From Chondromyces crocatus (GTDB lineage: Bacteria; Myxococcota_A; Polyangia; Polyangiales; Polyangiaceae), in contig NZ_CP012159.1 in assembly GCF_001189295.1 (NCBI RefSeq), positions 3,794,973-3,858,972 of the forward strand: 64,000 nucleotides of DNA, given 5' to 3'. Positions 55,430 through 63,180 of the stretch are shown one piece after another. Each line of letters opens with the position of its first letter. Position 1 is the first letter of the stretch. A program made the position numbers and the translations under genes. The notes under the pieces were generated by a model. The model was given only the letters and a program-made list of their open reading frames with translations, ran no database searches and was not told where the DNA came from.

Positions 55430-56446
55430 TCAGCCGCGCGGCCGCACGTCCTCCGCGCGCACCGCGTTCACGAGCGGCTCCCCGCGCTCGAAGGCCTCGA
55501 CGCTCTCGAGCGTCGTCCTGGCGATGGCTCCGAGCGCCTCGCGCGTGAGAAACCCCTGGTGTGAGGTAATCAGCACGTTCGGGAACGTGAGCAGGCGCGC
55601 CAGGGTGTCGTCCTTCAGCACCTGGCTCGACAGGTCCTGGAAGAACACGCCTTCTTCCTCCTCGTATACATCGAGCCCCGCCCCTCCGATGCGTCCCACC
55701 TTGAGCGCGTCGATGAGCGCCCGACTGTCGATCAGCGCCCCGCGCCCGGTGTTGATCAGCAAGCTCCCAGATTTCATCCGGGCGAGCGCCGAGGCGTCGA
55801 TGAGGTGATGCGTGGCTGGCGTCAGCGGCACGTGCAGCGAGAGGATGTCCGCCTGCTCGTAGATCTCTTCGAGCGGCACGTAGCGCAGCCCCAAGGCAGC
55901 CTCCAGCCGCCCGTCGGGCTGCCGATCATGGCCGAGCAATCGGCAACCGAATCCGTGGAAGATCCTGGCAGCCACCGCACCGATATTCCCGGTGCCGACC
56001 AGACCTACCGTTTTGCCGTGAAGGTCGAATCCCACCAGCCCATCGAGTGAAAAGTTCCATTCGCGCACCCGCGCATAGGCGCGGTGAATCTTCCGGTTCA
56101 GGGCCAGCACGAGGGCAACCGCGTGTTCGGCCACGGCGTGGGGCGAATAGGCAGGGACCCGGACGACGGAGAGATCGAGCCTCTCGGCGGCCTCGAGATC
56201 CACGTGGTTGTAGCCTGCGGAGCGGAGAGCGATGAGCCGCACCCCTTCGCGCTGGAGAGCTTCGAGCGCCGAGGCGTCCAGCTCGTCGTTCACGAAGGAG
56301 CAGACGGCGCCGAAGCCTCGGGCCAGCGACGCCGTCGTTCGAGTCAAGCGTGGCTCGAAAAATACGAGTTCATGCTCGCGGCCCTGGTTTGCGTCTTCCA
56401 GAGCCTCGCGGTCATAACGGTGAGTGTCGAAAATGGCGATCCGCAT
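55430..56446 (-). CDS. ldhA: D-2-hydroxyacid (D-lactate) dehydrogenase
   Basis: NAD-dependent reduction of pyruvate to D-lactate or a related 2-ketoacid. 338 residues from ATG 56446 (GGAG 5 nt upstream). IAIFDTHRYDREALEDANQG, LIALRSAGYNHVDLEAAERL, VVRVPAYSPHAVAEHAVALV, LVGTGNIGAVAARIF (Rossmann), NTGRGALIDSRALIDAL with the catalytic Arg, and LITSHQGFLTREALGAIART with the catalytic His are all present. The overall pattern (AYSPHAVAEHAV, TSHQGFLT) is closest to fermentative LdhA rather than SerA. Nothing nearby indicates a fermentation operon. Confidence 0.93.
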   Translation of the reverse strand: MRIAIFDTHRYDREALEDANQGREHELVFFEPRLTRTTASLARGFGAVCSFVNDELDASALEALQREGVRLIALRSAGYNHVDLEAAERLDLSVVRVPAYSPHAVAEHAVALVLALNRKIHRAYARVREWNFSLDGLVGFDLHGKTVGLVGTGNIGAVAARIFHGFGCRLLGHDRQPDGRLEAALGLRYVPLEEIYEQADILSLHVPLTPATHHLIDASALARMKSGSLLINTGRGALIDSRALIDALKVGRIGGAGLDVYEEEEGVFFQDLSSQVLKDDTLARLLTFPNVLITSHQGFLTREALGAIARTTLESVEAFERGEPLVNAVRAEDVRPRG

Positions 56447-56525
56447 GCTTCTCCGCGCATCTTACCGCACCGCCGCCGCCGGCTGCAGAAGGCCGGCAGG
56501 GGACGCTCGGATGAGCGGAGTATGC

Positions 56526-56699
56526 TCAGTCGGTCACTTGCTTCGCCGGGTCCTCTTCGGCGCATCGGACTTCGATGGGCTCGAAGTCTGTGCTCTCCGG
56601 TGACACCTCGTCGTGGCTGTCACCCTGGAAGAAGAGGTCCTGGTCATCGATCTGGTCCATTTCTGCCCAGACCTGCTCGTCGCTCGTGGGGGTGCTCAT
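56526..56699 (-). CDS. Small acidic protein, unknown
   Basis: 57-residue hydrophilic, strongly acidic peptide (many Asp/Glu, e.g. EMDQIDDQDLFFQGDSHDEV). ATG 56699 is strongly supported by AAGGAG 6 nt upstream. A longer reading from GTG 56771 would add a hydrophobic signal-like N-terminus (LRLRLGAMLAATAAAALPL) but has no ribosome-binding site. Single Cys near the C-terminus. No family recognised; it could be a small regulatory protein or a peptide precursor, but no modifying enzyme is clearly linked. Confidence 0.6.
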   Translation of the reverse strand: MSTPTSDEQVWAEMDQIDDQDLFFQGDSHDEVSPESTDFEPIEVRCAEEDPAKQVTD

Positions 56700-56915
56700 A
56701 TCGATCTCCTTGAGCGGCAAGGCAGCTGCCGCCGTGGCAGCGAGCATGGCGCCGAGACGTAATCGTAACACGGTTCAGCCGATTGACACCCCCCGCCGCG
56801 TCATTTTCTTCGCATGTCCAGTCGGTGGATCGGTGTGTATGGCTTCGCCCAAGACGAGCCGACACGTTGACGGTTTCACCTGCCGTCTCCACGTAGACCT
56901 TCGAGGGAGGAAACC

Positions 56916-57200
56916 ATGGCGGGACCGCAAGGCGGAGTGGAGCAGAAGCGCTACGTGGATGCCGACGAGGTGGACGCCCGTGAGAGCGCGCCGGGAGTGC
57001 ATGGGCGGCTCGATCCTGCAGGCGCGGATCCCGACCGCTCGGGGCGCGCTGGCGCGGAGCCCTTCAGCGAGGCGGAGCCGGCAGGGTGGGGGGACGAGGG
57101 GGGCGCTGGCGTGCATCGGGGTGGTCCCATCATCTCGGACACGGACGATGACGCGGAGGACGAGGTGGACAGGCGCCGCCGCGCGGCGGGAATTCGCTGA
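56916..57200 (+). CDS. Small hydrophilic protein, unknown
   Basis: 94-residue charged protein preceded by GGGAGG 5 nt before ATG 56916, one of the best ribosome-binding sites in the window. Low complexity: Gly, Asp, Glu, Arg and Ala dominate, with a C-terminal acidic-then-basic run (SDTDDDAEDEVDRRRRAAG). No membrane segment, cysteine or recognised motif. Divergent from the 57-residue gene. Probably intrinsically disordered. Confidence 0.6.
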   Translation: MAGPQGGVEQKRYVDADEVDARESAPGVHGRLDPAGADPDRSGRAGAEPFSEAEPAGWGDEGGAGVHRGGPIISDTDDDAEDEVDRRRRAAGIR

Positions 57201-57344
57201 GAATCGTCGAGATTGCCGAGGTGAGGTGAATGCACCGCGTCACGTCGCGGATCGCCGTCACCGCCGCTGCCACGCGTGCTCCTGGCGGGTCGTTCTTGCC
57301 GGGTGATCGATGTGTCGCCTCGCTGCCCCGTGATACAAGGCCTC

Positions 57345-57983
57345 GTGCTGATCGAGACTTTTCAAGCAGGCCCGCTCGGGTGCAACTGCTCGCTGCTCAT
57401 CGACCCGGCGACGAAGCAGGCCATCGTGGTCGACCCGGGGGGCGACGTCGACGTCATCCAGGGCCGCCTGGAGCGCCACGGCGCCACCATTGCGGCGATC
57501 GTTCATACCCATACCCATATCGATCACGTGGGGGCCACGGCGCCATTGCAACGATGGTCCGGCGCGCCGGCGCGCATTCACGAGGCCGATCGATTTCTTT
57601 ATCAAATGCTCCCGGTCCAGTCCGCGCTCGTGGGATGCGCGCTTCCCCAGAAGGCCGAAATCGACGGTGATCTCCGCGACGACATCACGGTGCGTGCGGG
57701 GGGGCTCGACCTCCAGGTCCTCCACACGCCGGGTCACACGCCAGGGAGCGTCTGCTTCGTCCTGCGGGCCGCGGAGCGCTCCATCGTGTTCGCTGGGGAC
57801 ACGCTCTTCCGGCGCAGCATCGGGCGCACCGATCTGTGGGGTGGGGACAGCGATCTCATCCAGCGATCCATCCGTGATCGCCTCTACGCGCTCGACGAGG
57901 ACACGCAGGTCGTCACCGGGCATGGTCCGGCGACCACCATCGGAGAAGAGCGACGACAGAATCCCTTCGTGCGGGCGCGCTGA
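57345..57983 (+). CDS. Metallo-beta-lactamase-fold hydrolase (glyoxalase II-like)
   Basis: 212-residue hydrolase of the GloB-like MBL group, which cleaves thioesters such as S-lactoylglutathione. GTG 57345 is chosen: AAGG lies 5 nt upstream and the resulting start (LIETFQAGPLGCNCSLLID) matches the family N-terminus. The binuclear metal site shows HTHTHIDHVGAT (HxHxDH), HTPGHTPGSVCFVL, FAGDTLFRRSIGRTDLWGGD and VVTGHGPATTIGEERRQNPF. Upstream codons are not convincing. True substrate is unknown for these short family members. The FAD monooxygenase gene begins 83 bp downstream. Confidence 0.93.
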   Translation: MLIETFQAGPLGCNCSLLIDPATKQAIVVDPGGDVDVIQGRLERHGATIAAIVHTHTHIDHVGATAPLQRWSGAPARIHEADRFLYQMLPVQSALVGCALPQKAEIDGDLRDDITVRAGGLDLQVLHTPGHTPGSVCFVLRAAERSIVFAGDTLFRRSIGRTDLWGGDSDLIQRSIRDRLYALDEDTQVVTGHGPATTIGEERRQNPFVRAR

Positions 57984-58066
57984 CGGAGGCATGCCGAAAC
58001 GCCGGCATCGCGATCGCGCTGGACGCATTGAGGAGGAAGCGAATGCAGTGGTAGTGTCCGCGCAAG

Positions 58067-59464
58067 ATGCGCTCACCATTTCATGGTCGTGGCGTCGAGC
58101 GGGCTCCATTCCGATCTCGTGCCGTCGTCATCGGCGGGGGCATTGCCGGGTTGCTCGCCGCGCAGGTGCTCTCCAGGCGCTTCGAATCGGTCATGCTGGT
58201 GGAGCGCGACACGCCCCCGCAGCAGCCGGCACCCCGGGCGGGGGCGCCGCAGAGCCGCCACTGTCACCTGCTGCTCTTGCGCGGGCAGCAGCTCATGAAC
58301 GACATGTTCCCTGGCCTCGCGGCGGAGCTGTGCGCCCGCGGTGCGGAGCCGATCGACTGGATCGACGACATCGCCATGTTCTGGCACGGCCGCTGGGTGC
58401 CCCGCTTCCCTTCGGGCATGCTGGGGCATTGCAGCAGCCGGGACCTGCTCGAGCTGGTCCTGCGCGAGCGGATCCAGCGCATCCCGAGCGTCACCTTCGT
58501 CTCGGGCCACGAGGTCACCGGGCTGGTCCAGGAAGCACGGCAAATCCGCGGCGTCTGCGTCCGGGCGCGGGACGGGGGCCGCTCCGACATCCTCGACGCC
58601 CCCTTCGTGGTGGACGCCAGCGGTCGGTCGTCCAGGGCCCCCCACTGGCTCCAGCTCCTCGGCCACGACGCCCCCGAAGAGACCCGCGTCGACTCCCGCG
58701 CAGGCTACGCCAGCCGCCTCTACGAGCCGCCGCCCGACGCGAGCCATGACTGGAGGGTCCTCGTGGTCCGCGCCCTCTCCCCGTCCAGCCGCGGCGGCGG
58801 CATCTACCCCATGGAGGGCCGCTGGCTCGTCACCTTGACCGGCTACGCCGACGAGGCCCCGGAGGCCACCGAGCGTGGGTTCGACGAGTTCCTCCGCGCG
58901 CTCCCGGATCCCGCGATCGGCGACGCCTTGCGGGGAGCACGCCCTCTCTCTCCGGTCTGCGGCTACCGGGGGACCGCCACCCAGCGGCGCCATTACGAGC
59001 GCCTCCGCCGCGCCCCCGACGGATTCGTCACCGTGGGGGACGCCTTCTGCGCCTTCAACCCCGTCTACGCCCAGGGGATGGCGCTGTCCGTGCTGGCCGC
59101 GCAGGCCCTCGACCGTGGCCTGATGACGCAGCGCCTCCGCGGCGACTCCCTGACCGGCTTCGCCGCGCGCTTCCACCGCGAGCTCGCGAAGATCACCCAC
59201 GGCCCCTGGCTCATGGCCATCGGGGAGGACTTCCGTTACCCCACCACCCAGGGCCCCCGCCCCCCGGCCAGCGTACGCCTCGCCCAGCGCTACATGAACC
59301 TGCTGATGGCGGGGATGGGCGACGACCCAGCGCTCCTGCGCGACATGATGGAAGTCATGCACATGCTCAAGCCGCCCCAGGCCCTGTTCACGCCGACCAT
59401 CCTGGCGAGGACGCTCCTGCCCGCGGCGAAGCGGGCCGCTGGCGTGGCGCTCGGCGCCGGCTGA
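58067..59464 (+). CDS. FAD-dependent monooxygenase/oxidoreductase
   Basis: 465-residue flavoprotein of the PHBH/geranylgeranyl-reductase-like class. FAD-binding VVIGGGIAGLLAAQVLSRRF followed by MLVERD, mid-region VVDASGRSSRAPHWLQLLG, and the flavin-binding VTVGDAFCAFNPVYAQGMAL with the GDA and NPVYAQG signature. The C-terminal 100 residues are helical (FHRELAKITHGPWLMAIGED). Substrate unknown; related genes act on polyketides, isoprenoids or phenols. No biosynthetic cluster is seen nearby. It converges on the next dehydrogenase gene with a 21-bp gap. Confidence 0.9.
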   Translation: MRSPFHGRGVERAPFRSRAVVIGGGIAGLLAAQVLSRRFESVMLVERDTPPQQPAPRAGAPQSRHCHLLLLRGQQLMNDMFPGLAAELCARGAEPIDWIDDIAMFWHGRWVPRFPSGMLGHCSSRDLLELVLRERIQRIPSVTFVSGHEVTGLVQEARQIRGVCVRARDGGRSDILDAPFVVDASGRSSRAPHWLQLLGHDAPEETRVDSRAGYASRLYEPPPDASHDWRVLVVRALSPSSRGGGIYPMEGRWLVTLTGYADEAPEATERGFDEFLRALPDPAIGDALRGARPLSPVCGYRGTATQRRHYERLRRAPDGFVTVGDAFCAFNPVYAQGMALSVLAAQALDRGLMTQRLRGDSLTGFAARFHRELAKITHGPWLMAIGEDFRYPTTQGPRPPASVRLAQRYMNLLMAGMGDDPALLRDMMEVMHMLKPPQALFTPTILARTLLPAAKRAAGVALGAG

Positions 59465-59485
59465 GGCGACACCGCCGCAAGGAGG

Positions 59486-60352
59486 TCAGCCCTCGCTGCG
59501 AGCACGTGCGAGGGCGTCGACCGCCATGACCCCCATGTCGTCTTCTCCCCGGCCTGCCGCGATGAGCTGATCCATCCTCGCCGCGATCCCGGGCAGCACC
59601 GCGAGCGGCAGATCCCCTGCCGTCTCCAGCATCAGCCGCACGTCCTTGCGCGCCATGGCCAGCGCGAACGACGTCTGGGAGAACTCCCCCCGCGCCATCC
59701 GCGCCCCCCGCAGCGGGATGGTCTCGCCCGGGTTGAACCTGTCGAACAGCCCGAGGGCGTCCTCGGGCGAGATCTTCATGGCCGCCGCGATCGAGAGCAC
59801 ATCGGACAGCCCCGCCGACAGCGTGACGATGATCGCGTTGCCGAACAGCTTGTACGCCGCGGCCAGGTCGGATCGCTCCCCCAGATACCAGACCTTCCCC
59901 GTCATCTGCCCCAGCCACGCCTCGGCCTTCTGGAACAGCGCCTCGGGGCCGGCGCAGAGCATCATCCCCTTGGCCTCCCGGCACATCGCGGGCGACATGA
60001 ACACCGGCGCGTGGAGCAGCGCGACCCCGCGCTGCGCACAGTCCGCGGCGCGGGCCGCCGTCGCCTCGGGCTGGGTCGTGGTGTGATCGATCACCAGCGC
60101 CTCGGGCTCCAGACTCGCCCGCATCAGCTCCACCACCCCGTTCACCGCGGCGTCGTCGCTGAGCGCCAGATGCACCCGCGTCGCCCCGCGCACCGCCGCA
60201 GCGGGCGACTCGGCGACCCGCGCCCCCTTGGCTTCCAGCGCCTTCGCCTTGTCGAGGCTCCGGTTCCACACCGTCACCTGCTCGCCGCGGCCGAGTGCTG
60301 CTTCGACGAGGCCCGCTCCGATCAGGCCAGTCCCCAGGAATGCGATCGTCAT
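59486..60352 (-). CDS. Beta-hydroxyacid-dehydrogenase-family NAD(P)-dependent oxidoreductase
   Basis: 288-residue enzyme of the 3-hydroxyisobutyrate/6-phosphogluconate group. ATG 60352 gives the family start TIAFLGTGLIGAGLVEAALG with a Rossmann GxGxxG; further in-frame ATGs lie at 60361, 60370 and 60379. Other landmarks: DHTTTQPEATAARAADCAQR, HAPVFMSPAMCREAKGMML, and the catalytic lysine in AAYKLFGNAIIVTLSAGLSD. Substrate cannot be assigned; imine reductases share this fold. It is 130 bp downstream of queE on the same strand. Confidence 0.92.
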   Translation of the reverse strand: MTIAFLGTGLIGAGLVEAALGRGEQVTVWNRSLDKAKALEAKGARVAESPAAAVRGATRVHLALSDDAAVNGVVELMRASLEPEALVIDHTTTQPEATAARAADCAQRGVALLHAPVFMSPAMCREAKGMMLCAGPEALFQKAEAWLGQMTGKVWYLGERSDLAAAYKLFGNAIIVTLSAGLSDVLSIAAAMKISPEDALGLFDRFNPGETIPLRGARMARGEFSQTSFALAMARKDVRLMLETAGDLPLAVLPGIAARMDQLIAAGRGEDDMGVMAVDALARARSEG

Positions 60353-60482
60353 GGCGCGCATGTTCCTCATCGGGCCCACCGCGACAAGCGCGCTTGCCGC
60401 TCCGGTCCGTCCGTCGGCGCGTCTCGACCCGACGGGGCACGGCGTGGGGTTCCCCGCCGCCCGCGAGCGGAGCCCGACGCGC

Positions 60483-61121
60483 TCAGGGGATCTGGAGGAT
60501 CTTGTGGGTCTGCAGGCTCAGCCGCCAGCGCGGGTGCTCCAGGCAATACCGCACGGCCAGCTCGGTGTGGCGCTCGCGCCGGGGCCCATCCATGGGCTGC
60601 AGCAGAAAATGCTCGAACGCGAGGTGCTCGTACCGCTCCGGCTCGGCGCCCTCCTGAGGGAACACCAGCTTCAGCTCGTGCCCCGACCGCAGCGAAAGCT
60701 CCGTTCCCGCCTTCGGGCTCACGCAGATCCAGTCGATGCCGCGTGGCGCCGGCCGCGTCCCGTTCGTCTCCACCGCGACCTCGAAACCCTCGTCGTGCAG
60801 CGCCGAGATCACTGGCTCGTCGAGCTGCAGCAGCGGTTCTCCGCCCGTGCAGACCACGTACGGCTTTCCCCCCGAAACCCCCTGCGGCCATGCCGCCGCG
60901 ACCGCGCGAGCCAGCGCCCCGGCCGTGGCGAACTGCCCGCCGCCCGGCCCATCCGTGCCCACGAACTGCGTATCGCAGAAGCGGCAGATCGCCCGCGAGC
61001 GATCCTCCTCACGCCCCGTCCACAGATTGCAGCCCGTGAAGCGGCAGAAGACGGCGGGACGACCGGCGCGCAGCCCCTCGCCTTGCAGCGTGTAGAAGAT
61101 CTCCTTGACGAAGTACGCCAT
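60483..61121 (-). CDS. queE: 7-carboxy-7-deazaguanine synthase
   Basis: Radical SAM enzyme converting CPH4 to 7-carboxy-7-deazaguanine in queuosine synthesis. 212 residues from ATG 61121. FVKEIFYTLQGEGLRAGRPA is the family start. The cluster ligands are C31, C46 and C49 (CNLW...CRFCD), a C-x14-C-x2-C spacing known for one QueE clade rather than the canonical C-x3-C-x2-C. CTGGEPLLQLDEPVISALHD is the SAM-binding GGEP region, and VAVETNGTRP and VSPKAG follow. No queC, queD or queF is in the window. It begins 24 bp after the hybrid kinase gene on the same strand. Confidence 0.95.
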   Translation of the reverse strand: MAYFVKEIFYTLQGEGLRAGRPAVFCRFTGCNLWTGREEDRSRAICRFCDTQFVGTDGPGGGQFATAGALARAVAAAWPQGVSGGKPYVVCTGGEPLLQLDEPVISALHDEGFEVAVETNGTRPAPRGIDWICVSPKAGTELSLRSGHELKLVFPQEGAEPERYEHLAFEHFLLQPMDGPRRERHTELAVRYCLEHPRWRLSLQTHKILQIP

Positions 61122-61145
61122 CGCCTCGATGCATCGCGGGCTCGT

Positions 61146-63026
61146 TCACCGCGCTTCCGCACCCGTAAGCGTCACCCGACCCCCTGTCAACGGCCCGTGA
61201 CCCGTGGGGGGCTCCTGGCCCACGAGGGCGTCGTGGATCGCCGCGCGCAGCTCTTCCACGGAGAAGGGTTTGTGGAGGAAGCCCGCCTGCCCCAGGTCAC
61301 CGTACCGCTCGATCACGTCCTCCTCGAGGTAACCGCTCATCAGGATCACCGGCACGTCCGGCCGGAGCTTCCGGGAAGCGCGCACCACCTTGTCGCCCGA
61401 CACCTCTGGCATCGTCAGATCGACCAGCACGAGCGTCAGGTTCGGGATCCCCGCGCGCATCATCACCATCCCCTCGGTCCCATCCTCGGCGACGCGCACC
61501 ACGTACCCCAGGCGCCCGAGCGTCTGCTCCAGGGTCACCCGCATGACCTCCTCGTCGTCGATCACCAGCACCGTCCCGCGCCGCGCTGGCAGCTCCACGG
61601 TGCGAGCCGGCCCCAGCGGCTCGGGCGTCTCGGCACTCGCGGGCAACCACACCCGGAACGTCGTCCCCTCGCCCGGCGTGCTGGCCACGGTGAGCACCCC
61701 CCGGTGGGAGCGCACGAGCCCCTGCACGGCCGCCAGCCCCAGCCCGCGACCGCTGACCTTGCTCTTCGTCGAGAAGAACGGGTCGAAGATCCTCCCGATC
61801 AGCTCCGGCGCCATCCCCGCACCGGTATCGGTCACGGTCACGCGCACGTATGACCCTGGCTCCCGGTCGGCGCCGGGGGCCAGCTCGTCCAGCTCCGAGC
61901 GCGACAGCCGCTCCACCGAGGTCGACAGCGTGATCGTGCCCCCCGCCTCCTGCGAGATCGCGTCGGAGGCGTTCCCCAGCAAATTGAGCAGGATCTGCCG
62001 CAGCTGCGCGGGATCGGCGATCACCGCGGGCAGTCCCTCACCGAGCCGGTAGATCACCCGCGCGTGCTTGCCGACGACGGCCCCGAGCATCTCGTCGAGC
62101 CCCCCGATCACCTCGTCGAGCGAGACCGGCCGCGGCACGACCCGCCCTTTGCCAGCGTAGGCCAGCATGTGCTTCACCAGCTCCGAGGCCCGCTTGGTCA
62201 CCGAGATCACCGCATCGACGCTCTCCCGCGCTGCGGGTCGCGCGCGCAGATCCAGGCTCAGCACCTCCGCGTGTCCCAGCACCGCGGCGAGCATGTTGTT
62301 GAAGTCGTGGGCGATCCCCCCAGCGAAGACCCCGAGGCTCTCCAGCCGCTGCGCCTCGGTGATCTTCACCTCCATCCGCCGACGCTCCTCCTCGGCCTGC
62401 CGCACGTCGGTCACGTCCAGCGCGATCACCAGCCCCGCGACCACCGCGCCGCTCTCCCCCCGCACCGCGATGGGCTGGCTCATGAAGAACCGTCCGGCGT
62501 ACTCCACCGGGATGGCCTCCTGGGGCTCTTCCTTCAGCGCGGCCAGGAAGATGGGCGCGACCTCCTCGTACTTCTCCGGCGTCAGGGCCTCGCGCAGCGT
62601 CCGCCCCTCGAGCTGCTGCTCGGCGCGGCTCACGACCTCGATCGCCTGTCCATCCGCGACGAGGAAGCGAAGATCGTGGTCGAAGAGGAACACGGCGCCC
62701 CCCGGGAAATGCCGCACCAGCGTCCGGAGCCGTGCCTCGTTCGCCCGGAGCACGCTCTCTGCGTGCGCGCGCTCGACCACCTCGCGCCGGAGCGCCTCAT
62801 TGGCCTCCCGGAGGGCCCACGCCTGATCCCGCGCCTTCAACCAGAGCACCACACCAATCAGCGCCAGCGCGATCAGCAGCCCGGCGAACACCAGGTCGGT
62901 GAGCACGGAGCCGCGCTCCACCGTGGCCAGGTACGCCACGGAGCCCAGAAAGATCAGCGTCACCGCTCCGACGACGAGAAGAGCCAGGGAGAGTCGGAGC
63001 CGGCGCATCGAGGACATCGAGACCAT
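61146..63026 (-). CDS. Hybrid sensor histidine kinase with PAS and receiver domains
   Basis: 626-residue membrane kinase. Two helices near the N-terminus (about 10-32 and 44-63), then a coiled coil (LREANEALRREVVERAHAES) and a PAS domain at about 95-210. HisKA has H240 (GGIAHDFNNMLAAVLGHAEV). The ATPase domain (about 335-462) has N352 in LLGNASDAISQEAGG, DTGAGMAPELIGRIF, and GRGLGLAAVQGL. A C-terminal receiver at about 484-600 has D536 (LVDLTMPEVSG), DDEE and lysine in LHKPFS. HisKA type is the DFNN/MLAAVLG group common in myxobacteria. No output regulator is adjacent. A paralogue starts upstream at the window edge. Confidence 0.95.
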   Translation of the reverse strand: MVSMSSMRRLRLSLALLVVGAVTLIFLGSVAYLATVERGSVLTDLVFAGLLIALALIGVVLWLKARDQAWALREANEALRREVVERAHAESVLRANEARLRTLVRHFPGGAVFLFDHDLRFLVADGQAIEVVSRAEQQLEGRTLREALTPEKYEEVAPIFLAALKEEPQEAIPVEYAGRFFMSQPIAVRGESGAVVAGLVIALDVTDVRQAEEERRRMEVKITEAQRLESLGVFAGGIAHDFNNMLAAVLGHAEVLSLDLRARPAARESVDAVISVTKRASELVKHMLAYAGKGRVVPRPVSLDEVIGGLDEMLGAVVGKHARVIYRLGEGLPAVIADPAQLRQILLNLLGNASDAISQEAGGTITLSTSVERLSRSELDELAPGADREPGSYVRVTVTDTGAGMAPELIGRIFDPFFSTKSKVSGRGLGLAAVQGLVRSHRGVLTVASTPGEGTTFRVWLPASAETPEPLGPARTVELPARRGTVLVIDDEEVMRVTLEQTLGRLGYVVRVAEDGTEGMVMMRAGIPNLTLVLVDLTMPEVSGDKVVRASRKLRPDVPVILMSGYLEEDVIERYGDLGQAGFLHKPFSVEELRAAIHDALVGQEPPTGHGPLTGGRVTLTGAEAR

Positions 63027-63180
63027 CCAGCGCCATCAGCACGAAGGCCCGAGGCCGATCGCGACCTGGAGTGCTGTTCGAGGCGGATGGTTCATCTCCG
63101 GAACTCCAGGCATGTGTGCGGAAACCTCATGTCGATAATCGCAGCCCACTCGGATCGATGAACACCTGCCTGCGCATGAT

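Noticed and set aside
58067-60352. FAD monooxygenase and neighbouring dehydrogenase as part of a natural-product cluster
   Set aside because: No polyketide, peptide or terpene synthase, RiPP enzyme or transporter is adjacent; the genes are convergent.
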